Assembly (NCBI RefSeq): GCF_018502625.1
Contig: NZ_CP075566.1
Span: 4,078,001-4,142,000 of the forward strand
From: Pseudomonas hormoni
Lineage (GTDB): Bacteria > Pseudomonadota > Gammaproteobacteria > Pseudomonadales > Pseudomonadaceae
Length of the DNA stretch: 64,000 nucleotides
Direction: 5' to 3'
Numbering within the stretch: the stretch's first letter is position 1; the number at the start of each line of letters is the position of its first letter. The position numbers and the translations under genes are program-made. Positions 7,784 through 16,214 of the stretch are shown one piece after another. The notes below the pieces were generated by a model. That model searched no databases and was not told the DNA's origin. It saw only the letters and a list, made by a program, of their open reading frames with translations.

Positions 7784-8644
7784 CTACTTCAGTTCTGGGT
7801 TTTTGTAACTCGCATTAAACTCAACATCCCGTTGCAGGCGATCAAACAGCTCAGCACGATTGCTCTGGGTGTTATTTCTCCCTAGCTCAATAGCTCCGAC
7901 TATTTCCTCAGGTGAAAAATCGGTAGAAGACTGATAAAACGCCTCACCATTTCTTCCGCTAACGATAATCTCATCTAAATTAGGCATCAGCCTTTCAAAC
8001 TTCCTCGCATCGACCAAACTCTTATATGCATCGTCATGATAGGCGGCGGGGGTTCTTCTTGCCCCACCTAGAGTTTCCGCTCCAACATTAATACTTTTCA
8101 ATGCGGACTCGTATCTTGAGAGTATACCCAGCGTACTGGTAGCCTTATCAACAGCGAGAACTGTCAGAGAAACACGGAAATTATTTTCTTTACAAGCTTC
8201 GGCCAATTTATACATTTCCTCATCCCTGCCATTTATAGACTCCTGTATTACCATATTCAGTCGATTTTCAAACCCATGATTTCTTAGCCCATCGACCAGA
8301 TAACGCGCTGTTTCCTTACATCCAGGGACGGTTCCCGGGTAGCCTTTGGAAGCCTCTTCAGTGTATCCCGGGATAAATTGTTTGAGTTCATCATAGTCAA
8401 TAACCAGACAGTCGCCGTCGAGCTTGGCCGAAATATTGTTCGTTACCGTTGATTTTCCCGCCCCCATTTGACCTGTAATTATATGTACCACCGGTTCTTG
8501 CTGAGGTTTTGCATTCCCTGCAAGCTCCTTTATTACCGAAACCAATAAATTTTTATTTTCTGCATCAGTGAGCGGCTCTAGCTTCCTTGGATCCGAAGTA
8601 ACTGGTATTTGCCTAAGAGCGTGAAAGCTATTACTCCTGTTCAT
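7784..8644 (-). CDS. Zeta-toxin-like kinase (PezT family domain)
   Basis: A 286-residue protein from ATG 8644; the same frame is open to 8755. Walker A is GQMGAGKST at 58-66. The zeta-type acidic site follows as V-I-D-Y-D-E-L (D83, D85), then V-I-Q-E-S near 132-136, L-G-I-L-S-R-Y at 172-178 and A-Y-H-D-D-A-Y near 201-207; together these match the PezT/zeta fold. Known zeta toxins phosphorylate UDP-N-acetylglucosamine and poison wall synthesis. No epsilon or PezA-like antitoxin is adjacent. The gene and its upstream DNA are clearly more AT-rich than the neighbours and use different codons, which indicates recent transfer. It could be an orphan toxin, an effector, or half of an unrecognised pair. 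Confidence 0.82.
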   Translation of the reverse strand: MNRSNSFHALRQIPVTSDPRKLEPLTDAENKNLLVSVIKELAGNAKPQQEPVVHIITGQMGAGKSTVTNNISAKLDGDCLVIDYDELKQFIPGYTEEASKGYPGTVPGCKETARYLVDGLRNHGFENRLNMVIQESINGRDEEMYKLAEACKENNFRVSLTVLAVDKATSTLGILSRYESALKSINVGAETLGGARRTPAAYHDDAYKSLVDARKFERLMPNLDEIIVSGRNGEAFYQSSTDFSPEEIVGAIELGRNNTQSNRAELFDRLQRDVEFNASYKNPELK

Positions 8645-8834
8645 TACACACGCAACCCTGCTTGGCAAGCCGTTCTCTGGCCCAGATTCTGTAGTAATCG
8701 ACTTTGCGGCAGCGGCCGTGCTTAACAACCCAATCGAAACACCCATCACTCTCATCTCTTGTGTAGCAGTTAATTTCAGCTATGTTTAACAGCGACAACA
8801 AAATCATGTCAAGCCAACTACAGGATGCAAACAA
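8631..8834 (-). CDS. Possible small protein upstream of and overlapping the zeta-like gene
   Basis: An open frame of up to 67 codons (an internal ATG at 8807 gives 58) ends 14 bases inside the zeta-like gene. The C-terminal half, with the fragment KVDYYRIWARERLAKQG, looks protein-like in composition and is Cys- and Trp-containing. No good ribosome site precedes either Met, and I do not recognise the family. Its position, upstream and overlapping by 14 bases, is where an antitoxin would be expected, but it does not resemble epsilon or PezA. It could also be a chance frame in AT-rich DNA. Confidence 0.3.
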   Translation of the reverse strand: MFASCSWLDMILLSLLNIAEINCYTRDESDGCFDWVVKHGRCRKVDYYRIWARERLAKQGCVCNEQE

Positions 8835-9040
8835 TTCCTTAAATGTCGGAAATTTTCCGCATCAAATTCCATTTCGGATTTTGGGTTTTCGATCAAATAT
8901 TGATTGAAGATCATCAAGTACATTCATCAAATTTCTGTTTCTGAACTTTCCCGCACACTGCCTAAGTACGAACTTGATAACGAGCGGACCTGGTTTGGGT
9001 AAGCCTCACCGCAGGACGTCGTAACGAGGCATTAACAAAA
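8835..9040. other. AT-rich non-coding stretch
   Basis: No gene, tRNA or repeat was found here. Composition is as AT-rich as the zeta-like gene, so it probably belongs to the same transferred piece and may hold its promoter. No copy of a tRNA 3' end that would mark an attachment site was seen at the other edge (7750-7790). Confidence 0.5.
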
Positions 9041-9043
9041 CGC

Positions 9044-9077
9044 AAAAAAAGGCCTGCTCAGTCCTGGCGGGCCTTTT
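9044..9077 (-). terminator. Rho-independent terminator of the tRNA operon
   Basis: A GC-rich stem centred on AGGCC/GGCCT is flanked by A7 and T7 tracts. It lies about 70 bp beyond the 3' end of the last tRNA gene on the minus strand. Confidence 0.75.
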
Positions 9078-9145
9078 TTTGCTGGCTCGGATACAAATCT
9101 CGCGCAAACAAAAACGCCGCTCAATGAGCGGCGTTTTTGTGAATT

Positions 9146-9221
<76 letters not shown>

Positions 9222-9224
9222 AAA

Positions 9225-9300
9225 TGGCGTCCCCTAGGGGACTCGAACCCCTGTTACCGCCGTGAAAGGGCGGTGTCCTAGGCCACTAGACGAAGGGGAC
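9225..9300 (-). tRNA. tRNA-Glu (anticodon TTC), second copy
   Basis: A 76-nt cloverleaf with encoded CCA. The acceptor begins GTCCCCT and the anticodon loop CTTTCAC gives TTC. It is three bases from the adjacent tRNA-Gly and identical to the copy at 9485-9560. Confidence 0.98.
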
Positions 9301-9404
9301 ACGCTGCCCGGAACACATGGTGTGTGTTTCGGTGCCCAGAGCCGCATCCGAAGACTTGGTTCTGGTTTCACTCAGCCCTGCCCGAAAGCAACGCTGTTTA
9401 AAAT

Positions 9405-9480
<76 letters not shown>

Positions 9481-9484
9481 ATAT

Positions 9485-9560
9485 TGGCGTCCCCTAGGGG
9501 ACTCGAACCCCTGTTACCGCCGTGAAAGGGCGGTGTCCTAGGCCACTAGACGAAGGGGAC
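9485..9560 (-). tRNA. tRNA-Glu (anticodon TTC), first gene of operon
   Basis: Same 76-nt sequence as the 9225-9300 gene, with encoded CCA. It is the first tRNA downstream of the strong promoter at 9623-9651. Confidence 0.98.
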
Positions 9561-9622
9561 ACACGTACAACATTCACTCCCTACCGCGTTTCGCTGTGTG
9601 CTTTACGCTGTAAGTGGCGCGC

Positions 9623-9680
9623 ATTCTATGGATGGATTGAGGGGTCGTCAACCCCCAGATATAAATTTATTTAAATCAAT
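9623..9680 (-). promoter_or_regulatory. Sigma-70 promoter with UP-like element for the tRNA operon
   Basis: On the minus strand a -35 TTGACG (9651-9646) and a -10 TAGAAT (9628-9623) are separated by exactly 17 bp. A GC-rich discriminator (GCGCGCC) follows, typical of stringently controlled stable-RNA promoters. Immediately upstream, 9658-9680 is almost pure A/T and looks like an UP element. Confidence 0.85.
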
Positions 9681-9942
9681 GACTTCGCCCTGCTTTGGGC
9701 GGTGAATACGGCTTTTTGGTCGTCCGGGGTTTGACGCCTATATTCTGACACCCGCCAAGACGTTATAGTCCACCCCACGCAGCAGATGATGGCAATGTGC
9801 ACCTCACACGCTATTACTTATATAAGCAGCGTTGCGGTCGATACAGACTGAAGGATGTTCGATCCAACCCGTCGAGCGGCCCTATGCGCTCCCATGCCAA
9901 GCCACTACACTCGCACGCGAATCCCATAAAGAGGTCTTACCG
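9681..9942. other. Intergenic region upstream of the conserved membrane-anchored protein
   Basis: This 260-bp stretch separates the tRNA promoter from the gene starting at 9943. The reading frame of that gene stays open back to 9832, but no ribosome site supports an earlier start. No other feature was found. Confidence 0.5.
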
Positions 9943-10713
9943 GTGACACCACTCATGATCACCCTGCTAGTCGTAGCCGGGATCGCACTATTGATCGCCA
10001 TTGGGTACATGAACCATGTGGTGGAAAACAATAAACTGGAAAGGGCCCGCACCAAGGTTGAACTCAACGACCGCCTGCGCCGCTGCGGCGAAATCACCGA
10101 GACCTTTCCCGGCCAGCTGATGACACCGGCTCTCAAGCTGTTGCTGACCCGCCTGGAACTGAACGTCTGCCAGCGCCTGTTGAACCTCGAAAAGTCCAGT
10201 GCCAACCTCAAGGTGCGAATCAGTGAACTGAACACCCTGGTTGCCCAGGGCGAGTCGATCCCGATCAACAACCCGCCAGCACCGATCCAGACCGAAGCCA
10301 AAGCCAAGGACGTACGCTTCCTGCTCGAAGCCCTGCACGGCCAGATCACCCGCGCCGCACAGGATGGCTTCCTGCCGACCAACGAAGCCAAACGCTGGAT
10401 CCGCGAAGTTCGCCACATTCTGGTCCTGCTGCACATCGAGTTCTTCAACAACCTCGGCCAGCACTCCCTGCAACAGAACCAGCCTGGCCAGGCTCGCCTG
10501 GCATTCGAACGCGGCGTGCAATACCTGCGTAAACAGCAGGAACCTCAGGTCTACGCCGAACAGCTCGAATACCTGGAAAAACTCCTGGCCCGTGCCAACG
10601 CACAAGTCATGGACAACATTGCGCCGGTTGAAGGCGAAGTGAACCAGTTGACCGAAGGCCTCAAAGACGTCGAGGCGGATGCGGACTGGAAGAAGAAAGT
10701 GATTTACGACTGA
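9943..10713 (+). CDS. Conserved membrane-anchored protein of unknown function
   Basis: A 256-residue protein starting with GTG at 9943, with AAAGAGG 8 bases upstream. One hydrophobic segment at about residues 4-23 (M-I-T-L-L-V-V-A-G) acts as an N-terminal anchor, and the rest is a largely helical cytoplasmic or periplasmic domain. Residues ~170-215 (HSLQQNQPGQARLAFERGVQ and following) look like a TPR-type helix pair; the final 50 residues are acidic and helical. I do not recognise a named family or a catalytic motif. It is a single gene between the tRNA operon and the tandem repeat array, ending in a strong terminator. Confidence 0.8.
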   Translation: MTPLMITLLVVAGIALLIAIGYMNHVVENNKLERARTKVELNDRLRRCGEITETFPGQLMTPALKLLLTRLELNVCQRLLNLEKSSANLKVRISELNTLVAQGESIPINNPPAPIQTEAKAKDVRFLLEALHGQITRAAQDGFLPTNEAKRWIREVRHILVLLHIEFFNNLGQHSLQQNQPGQARLAFERGVQYLRKQQEPQVYAEQLEYLEKLLARANAQVMDNIAPVEGEVNQLTEGLKDVEADADWKKKVIYD

Positions 10714-10730
10714 TCAGCACCGTTGAGAAG

Positions 10731-10758
10731 AAACCACCTGAAGAGGTGGTTTTTTTTT
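10731..10758 (+). terminator. Rho-independent terminator
   Basis: A 9-bp stem (10731-10739 with 10744-10752) with a GAAG loop runs into nine T residues. It ends the gene at 9943-10713. Confidence 0.95.
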
Positions 10759-10778
10759 GCGCTGAGATTTATCTGCTA

Positions 10779-11470
10779 GTACATCCTGGGAAGATTGGTC
10801 TGCTGCCAGGTCGTCATCGCAGGCAAGCCAGCTCCCACAGGGGTTCCGGGTACATCCAAAAGAACAGGTCGGCTGTCGGGCCGCCATCGCTGGCAGGCCA
10901 GCTCCCACAGGGGTTCCGGATACATCCACGAGAACAGGTCGGCTGTCAGGCCGCCATCGCTGGCAGGCCAGCTCCCACAGGGGTTCCGGGTACATCCAAA
11001 AGAACGGGTCGGCTGTTGGGCCGCCATCGCTGGCAGGCCAGCTCCCACAGGGATTCCGGGTACATCCAAAAGAACAGGTCGGCTGTCGGGCCGCCATCGC
11101 TGGCAGGCCAGCTCCCACAGGGGTTCCGGGGACATCCTAAAGAACAGGTCGGCTGTCGGGCCGCCATCGCTGGCAAGCCAGCTCCCACAGGGGTTCCGGG
11201 GACATCCAAAAGAACAGGTCGGCTGTCGGGCCGCCATCGCTGGCAGGCCAGCTCCCACAGGGATTCCGGGTACATCCAAAAGAACAGGTCGGCTGTCGGG
11301 CCGCCATCGCTGGCAGGCCAGCTCCCACAGGGGTTCCGGGTACATCCAAAAGAACGGGTCGGCTGTTGGGCCGCCATCGCTGGCAGGCCAGCTCCCACAG
11401 GGATTTCGGTACATCCACGAGAACAGGTCGGCTGTCAGGCCGCCTTCGCGAGCAAGCTCGGCTCCTACAA
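10779..11470. repeat. 70-bp tandem repeat array with about nine REP-containing units
   Basis: Head-to-tail units begin at 10811, 10881, 10951, 11021, 11091, 11161, 11231, 11301 and 11371, each exactly 70 bp except the last (69 bp). A degenerate half-unit lies on the left and a REP-like partial unit on the right (11440-11470). Each unit contains a REP core (GCTGGCAGGCCAGCTCCCAC) plus a linker and the module CAGGTCGGCTGTCGGGCCGC. Units differ by a few substitutions only. Because 70 is not a multiple of three, all frames stay open on both strands, but the resulting peptides are artefacts. The same orientation throughout is unlike normal inverted REP doublets. Confidence 0.97.
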
Positions 11471-11489
11471 AAGCAGATCGGCGTACACC

Positions 11490-11836
11490 AACCAAACCAC
11501 GAGGCCGAGCGTTAGCTCGCCTTGCGCTTTTGATTTTGGTCTGCCCGCCCCTTCGGGAGGCTGAGTGGAGGTTCTGCGCAGTGGGCAACCCGGCATGGAT
11601 GCCGGGTTAGCCGCCCCCGGCCATGGATGGCCGATGGCGGCGGGCCCACGGAGCAGGACCGGAGCGAGGGAACTCCGAGCCCAGGCGAGGAGCCGGACGC
11701 TGGGGCGAAGCCTTTTGCTTACTTTTCGGCGTTTGGAAAAGTGAGTCGCCGTAAGGGCGAAACCGCCAGCAGCCGTTACCGCAGAAATGGATATATACAC
11801 CGACAACAAGAACCTGGTCGGCTACCAGGCCGCCAA
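11490..11836 (+). repeat. Structured dispersed repeat, copy A
   Basis: A roughly 300-bp element, best conserved from GGTTCTGCGCAGTGGGC (11571) to 11797. It contains an inverted repeat around 11587-11608, a second around 11618-11633, a hairpin near 11719-11744 and a short CGCC/GGCG hairpin near 11747-11759. Copies B and C occur at 15509-15803 (minus) and 15951-16200 (plus). An open frame runs through it, but structure conservation explains the similarity better. Confidence 0.9.
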
Positions 11837-11847
11837 GTTCTCAAACG

Positions 11848-13812
11848 TCAGAGCCTGAAATGCCCGACCATCCCCTTCAACTCAACCCCCAACTGCGCCA
11901 GCTCAATACTCGAAGCCGCATTCCCCTGCATCGCCAACGAAGACTGATCCGCACTGGCCCGAATACTCGTCACACTGCGGTTGATCTCCTCAGCCACCGA
12001 ACTTTGCTCCTCCGCAGCCGCCGCGATCTGCTGGTTCATCTGCTGAATCAACGACACCGCCGCCGCAATACTGCCCAAGGCACTCTCGGTCTGTAGCGCA
12101 TCACTGACCGCCAACTTCACCAACTCACCACTGCTCTGAATCTGATGCACCGACGCCTGCGCTGCCGAACGCAAGGCACTGACCAGTCGTTCGATTTCCT
12201 CGGTCGATTGCTGTGTCCGTTTCGCCAGGGCCCGCACTTCATCGGCAACCACCGCAAACCCCCTGCCCTGCTCGCCAGCGCGCGCCGCCTCGATAGCCGC
12301 GTTCAGCGCCAACAGATTGGTCTGTTCGGCCACGCTCTTGATGACGCTGAGCACCGTGCCGATATTCTGGATTTCCGCACTCAGACTTTCGATGCTCGAA
12401 CTGGCCGATGACGCCGAGTCCGCCAGTTGCTCGATCCGCGCCATGCTCTGGCGCACCACCGCCTGGCCGCTTTCGACCTTGCCGTCCGCCGTCTGTGCGG
12501 CTTGGGCAGCCTCTTCCGCGTTACGCGCAACGTCGTGCACAGTAGCGGTCATCTGATTCATGGCCGTAGCGACCTGCTCGGTTTCTTCCTTCTGACTGCT
12601 GACTTCAAGGTTGGTCTGCTCAGTCACTGCCGACAGCGACTGAGCCGAACTGGCCAACTGTTCGATGCCCGCCTGCAAACCGCTGACAATACTGCTGAGC
12701 CCCGCGCCCATCTGCTGCATGGCCTGCATCAATTGGCCGATCTCATCACGACGGGTCACTTCAACCTTCGCACTCAAATCGCCCGCGGCAATCTGCTGGG
12801 CAACGCGAATCACACTGCGCAGCGGTCCGACGATCAATCGGGTAATCACCCACGCGGCGATCAGCCCGACCAGCAAGGCCAGGGCCGACGAACCGATAAT
12901 CAGCAACGAGTTCTTTTTCAGCTCGGTCTGCATCGACTGGTCTTCGGCGACGTAGGCCTGGTCCACCCGCTCCACCACCTGCGCGGCGCGCTGATGCAAC
13001 TGCTCGTAGACGGTTTTTTCCTGAGCCAGCAGGCCAGTGTATTCCGTCAGTTTCTCGCTGAAACCGCCGATATGCCCGACCACTTCATTGAGGACAGTCA
13101 GGTAGCCCTCATCCTTCACCGTGGTTTTCAGTTGCTCGGCCTGAGTCAGCGCCTGGTCTGCCTGCTCGATCTTGCCTTGCCCGGCGCTGTCATCCCCCTT
13201 GCGACTCTGGTCGAGGCGCACACGTGCTTCGTTCATGGCTTGCAGCATCAGCCGCGATACCTGGCTGACCTGATTGGCCTGTTCGATGAACTGGGAACCG
13301 TCCTTGCCTTCGGATTCCTTCAAGGTATAGGCGCCATCATCGGCGAGCCCGGCCTGCAGCACGTCGAGATTATTGGCCACGCTGGAGACCGACCAACTGG
13401 CCATTTCCAGCGCCAGATCCTTGGCCTGACTCAGCGAGACGAATTCGTCAAACGCTTTGCGGTAAGCCCCCAACGACTGTTCGACGTCGCTCATCACGGG
13501 AACGTTGGCCGGCGATTGCGCCTTCAGTTGATTCGCCAGGACGACCAGGCCATCGACCCCCTCGTGCAAGGCCGTGACAATTTTCGGGTTGCCGTGCAAG
13601 GCGTACTCCTGCTCGAGCAGGCGCACCTTGAGCAAGCCACTGTTGAGCGACGACATCTGTTTGAGCCCGTCGAAGCGATGGCTGATGGTTTGCAGGGACC
13701 ACACGCCGATGGCCGCCACCAGGGCTGTCAACAACAGCACCAGCACAAACCCGACACCCAGTTTTTTTGCCATACCGAGGTTGGCAAAACGTCCTTGCAC
13801 GGCCGAAATCAT
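11848..13812 (-). CDS. Methyl-accepting chemotaxis protein with large helical periplasmic sensor
   Basis: A 654-residue chemoreceptor. ATG at 13812 is chosen (CAGGGGAC about 10 bases upstream); the frame is open to 13899 but without support. TM1 is at about residues 18-37. A helical periplasmic domain of about 260 residues follows, a size that fits the helical bimodular (HBM) class such as McpS/TlpQ. TM2 is at about 302-324, then a HAMP domain and the cytoplasmic signalling hairpin with the conserved tip [20 protein letters not shown]. It feeds CheA/CheW signalling to flagella. HBM receptors known from Pseudomonas sense organic acids or polyamines; the ligand here cannot be predicted. Confidence 0.93.
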   Translation of the reverse strand: MISAVQGRFANLGMAKKLGVGFVLVLLLTALVAAIGVWSLQTISHRFDGLKQMSSLNSGLLKVRLLEQEYALHGNPKIVTALHEGVDGLVVLANQLKAQSPANVPVMSDVEQSLGAYRKAFDEFVSLSQAKDLALEMASWSVSSVANNLDVLQAGLADDGAYTLKESEGKDGSQFIEQANQVSQVSRLMLQAMNEARVRLDQSRKGDDSAGQGKIEQADQALTQAEQLKTTVKDEGYLTVLNEVVGHIGGFSEKLTEYTGLLAQEKTVYEQLHQRAAQVVERVDQAYVAEDQSMQTELKKNSLLIIGSSALALLVGLIAAWVITRLIVGPLRSVIRVAQQIAAGDLSAKVEVTRRDEIGQLMQAMQQMGAGLSSIVSGLQAGIEQLASSAQSLSAVTEQTNLEVSSQKEETEQVATAMNQMTATVHDVARNAEEAAQAAQTADGKVESGQAVVRQSMARIEQLADSASSASSSIESLSAEIQNIGTVLSVIKSVAEQTNLLALNAAIEAARAGEQGRGFAVVADEVRALAKRTQQSTEEIERLVSALRSAAQASVHQIQSSGELVKLAVSDALQTESALGSIAAAVSLIQQMNQQIAAAAEEQSSVAEEINRSVTSIRASADQSSLAMQGNAASSIELAQLGVELKGMVGHFRL

Positions 13813-13920
13813 TGCACTTAGTCCCCTGACATAGTCTGTTGACGCAGATTCGCAACGGGCCTGTGTCAACACAAGTCTCTGGCGTCGGAATAATGGCAAA
13901 AAGCTACGCCAACGTCGTTT

Positions 13921-15303
13921 TCAGAACGCTTGAGGTCGATCCGGAGCGGTGGCCTGAAAAAACGCCCGGGCTCGCGGATCACAGGCGCAGGCCACATTGA
14001 TACGCTGCCAGTCACTGGCCTCACCGGCGGGACTGAAAGCCGTCGCGGAAGACAGCAAGACGCCAAAGCGCCGTGCCTGAGTCCGCACGTGAGCGTAGTC
14101 GGACTTGCGCGATCGCGCCCAGATGAACAAACCGCCGACGGGTTTACCGAACACCTCCCACTCGGCATCTTCCAGTACCTGCAGTGCGGCCTCTCGGTCA
14201 TGTCTCAGACGCTGGCGCAGCCGCAGCACCAACTTGCGATAAGCGCCGCTGGCCAGCAGGCAGGCCAGCACCGACTCGCAAAACCCTGAAGCGCTCAAAC
14301 TGCTGATCCGTTTGACCTCGGCCAGTCGCGAAATAACGTCGGCACCGGCCACTACAAAGCCGACCCGCAATGAACTGCTGAGGGTTTTGGAGAAGCTGCC
14401 GACGTAGATGACGTTGTCATCGGCATCCAGCGCGGCGAGGCGCGTACCGGGACCACTGTGAAAATCCGCGTAGACGTCATCCTCAATCACCAGCACGCCA
14501 TGGTTTTTGGCCAGATGCAGAATCCGCTGCGCCACCACCGGCGTCAGGTTGCTGCCCGTCGGGTTGTGATAGAAGCTGTTGATGAACAGCGCTCGGGGCT
14601 TTTTCTCAAGCAGCAGTGCCTCGAGCACCTCGATGTCGGGCCCGCGCGGGGTGCGCGGCACTTCAATCATCGAAACACCGTGCAGCCTGAGCAGCTCGAA
14701 CAGCAAGGAATAACCGGGGCTTTCGACCACCACGCAATCACCCGGTTTGAGCAAGGTACGCACGATCAGGTCGAGCCCCTGACTGGCCCCTGCTGTCGTC
14801 ATGATCCGGTTTTCTTCTGCATCGATATCAAGCAGGCTCAAGCGCTTGATGATGTGTTGACGCAACGCAAGCAGACCCAGCGGCGTGCTGTAGTTGAACA
14901 GGCCAGCCATGTCGGTACGGCTGACCTCCCGGATCGCGTAAGTCAGGTCATCCGTCTCGCGCCAGCTTTCGGGGAGCCCGCCACACCCCAGTTTCAGCTC
15001 GCCCGCGGCGTTGACTGGCCGTAACTCCGCGCCCTCGAACCAAGGTGAATCCGCAGCGGTCAACGTTGGGGCTGCGACTATGAATCCGGCGCCGTGACGC
15101 GACGCCAGCACCCCTTGCGCTACCAGCCGATCGCAGGCTTCAACGACGCTGGACTGGCTGAGTAAATTGGTCCGCGCGATTTGCCGTGCAGAAGGCAAAC
15201 GCGTCCCCGGTACTATGTCGCTCTGATGCAGCCAGCTCGCTAGCGCGTCGACGACTTGCTGTACGACCGGCACCAAGGCCTGTCGATCGATTCTCAATTC
15301 CAT
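13921..15303 (-). CDS. MocR/PdxR-type GntR regulator with aminotransferase domain
   Basis: A 460-residue fusion. The N-terminal GntR winged helix (about residues 5-75; LPSARQIARTNLLSQSSVVE) is joined to a fold-type I PLP aminotransferase domain, with N-P-T-G-S-N, D-D-V-Y and the Schiff-base lysine in G-S-F-S-K-T-L. MocR proteins use PLP and an amino-acid-like ligand as effector. ATG 15303 is used; a TTG two codons earlier is better spaced from AGGAG and could be the real start. It is transcribed towards the chemoreceptor with a ~108-bp gap. No divergent transporter or enzyme partner is present, only repeats. The target is unknown. Confidence 0.9.
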   Translation of the reverse strand: MELRIDRQALVPVVQQVVDALASWLHQSDIVPGTRLPSARQIARTNLLSQSSVVEACDRLVAQGVLASRHGAGFIVAAPTLTAADSPWFEGAELRPVNAAGELKLGCGGLPESWRETDDLTYAIREVSRTDMAGLFNYSTPLGLLALRQHIIKRLSLLDIDAEENRIMTTAGASQGLDLIVRTLLKPGDCVVVESPGYSLLFELLRLHGVSMIEVPRTPRGPDIEVLEALLLEKKPRALFINSFYHNPTGSNLTPVVAQRILHLAKNHGVLVIEDDVYADFHSGPGTRLAALDADDNVIYVGSFSKTLSSSLRVGFVVAGADVISRLAEVKRISSLSASGFCESVLACLLASGAYRKLVLRLRQRLRHDREAALQVLEDAEWEVFGKPVGGLFIWARSRKSDYAHVRTQARRFGVLLSSATAFSPAGEASDWQRINVACACDPRARAFFQATAPDRPQAF

Positions 15304-15508
15304 GAGCAAGCAAACTCCTGTTCGTTTGACGGAATCAGTTAATCACAGGCGCGCTCGATGGGCTGTGCGACAACGCCGCCAAAACTTGCGGTTCTAACCA
15401 TTTGAAACACATTGCTGAGTCTTCACGAAGCAAAAAAACCTGGCGGCCTGGGGGTCGACCGTAGCTTTTCAGACTCGGTTCTGCGGTAACGGCGATTGGG
15501 GCTGGGGG
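15304..15508. other. Upstream region of the MocR-type gene and outer end of dispersed repeat copy B
   Basis: This holds the likely promoter region of the MocR-type gene (15304-15420). From about 15430 it has sequence resembling the distal end of the dispersed repeat, with a GGCGGCCTGG module seen also at 11825-11835. No gene was found. Confidence 0.5.
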
Positions 15509-15803
15509 TACATATCCGTTGCTGCGGTAACGGCCGCTAATGGTTCCGCCCTTACGGCGGGTTACTTGGAAGAGCGCCAAGTAACCAAGCGCCTGCGCCC
15601 CTGACGTACGGTGCCTCGCTATGGCTCGGCATTCCCTCGCTCCGGTCCTGCTCCGTGGGCCCGCCGCCATCGGCCATCCATGGCCGGGGGCGGCTAACCC
15701 GGCATCCTTGCCGGGTTGCCCACTGCGCAGAACCTGCGCTCGGCCTTCCGACGGGGCAGATCAAGATCAACAGCCAAAGCGAGGCGGCCCGAGAGCCGAC
15801 CTG
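15509..15803 (-). repeat. Structured dispersed repeat, copy B (inverted)
   Basis: Same element as copies A and C, read on the minus strand. The conserved inverted repeat with a 4-base ATCC or GGAT type loop lies at about 15695-15716. At its far end (15783-15803) it carries a 21-bp module matching the tandem-array module at 20 of 21 positions. It faces copy C across about 150 bp. Confidence 0.9.
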
Positions 15804-15858
15804 TTGTCCGCCAAGGCCATCGGTGTTGAACACCCATGTCATGCCCGCCAAAAATCCC

Positions 15859-15887
15859 CTGTGGGAGCTAGCCTGCTAGCGATGGAC
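15859..15887. repeat. Single REP unit
   Basis: One REP core (GTGGGAGCTAGCCTGCTAGC) lies between inverted dispersed-repeat copies B and C, without an inverted partner. Confidence 0.75.
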
Positions 15888-15950
15888 GTCCGGGCACCGA
15901 AGGATGGAAGAGGAAAGGAACGGACAACCTATATCGAGAGGCTTAGTTCC

Positions 15951-16200
15951 GGTTCTGCGCAGTGGGCACCGCGGCAAGGATGCCGCGGTAGCCGCCCCCG
16001 GCCATGGATGGCCGATGGCGGCGGGCCCACGGAGCAGGACCGGAGCGAGGGCATGGCGAGCCTAGGCGAGCCACCGAACGAAAGGGGCAAAAGCGCTTTG
16101 GTTACTTTGGTCTGGGCCGGCATTCCGGATTTTCGAAAGTGACTCGCTGTAAAAGCGAAACCGTCAGCAGCCGTTACCGCAGCAACGGATATGCACACAA
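15951..16200 (+). repeat. Structured dispersed repeat, copy C
   Basis: This begins GGTTCTGCGCAGTGGGCA and ends next to the SDR stop codon. Its main stem carries two compensatory base-pair changes compared with copies A and B (ACCGCGGCA paired with TGCCGCGGT). Confidence 0.92.
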
Positions 16201-16214
16201 ACAACTGCGGCGAA

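Noticed and set aside
8631..8755. N-terminal extension of the zeta-like protein from ATG 8755
   Set aside because: It would add 37 residues in a frame overlapping a different small frame. No ribosome site precedes it, and the zeta domain is complete from 8644.
10779..11470. CRISPR-like regular repeats
   Set aside because: Whole 70-bp units repeat without unique spacers, and no cas gene is present. It is a tandem repeat, not a CRISPR array.
10746..11610. Several 130-270-codon frames on both strands with repeated peptides
   Set aside because: They are produced by the 70-bp array, which stays open in all three frames because 70 is not a multiple of three. No ribosome site or family match supports them.
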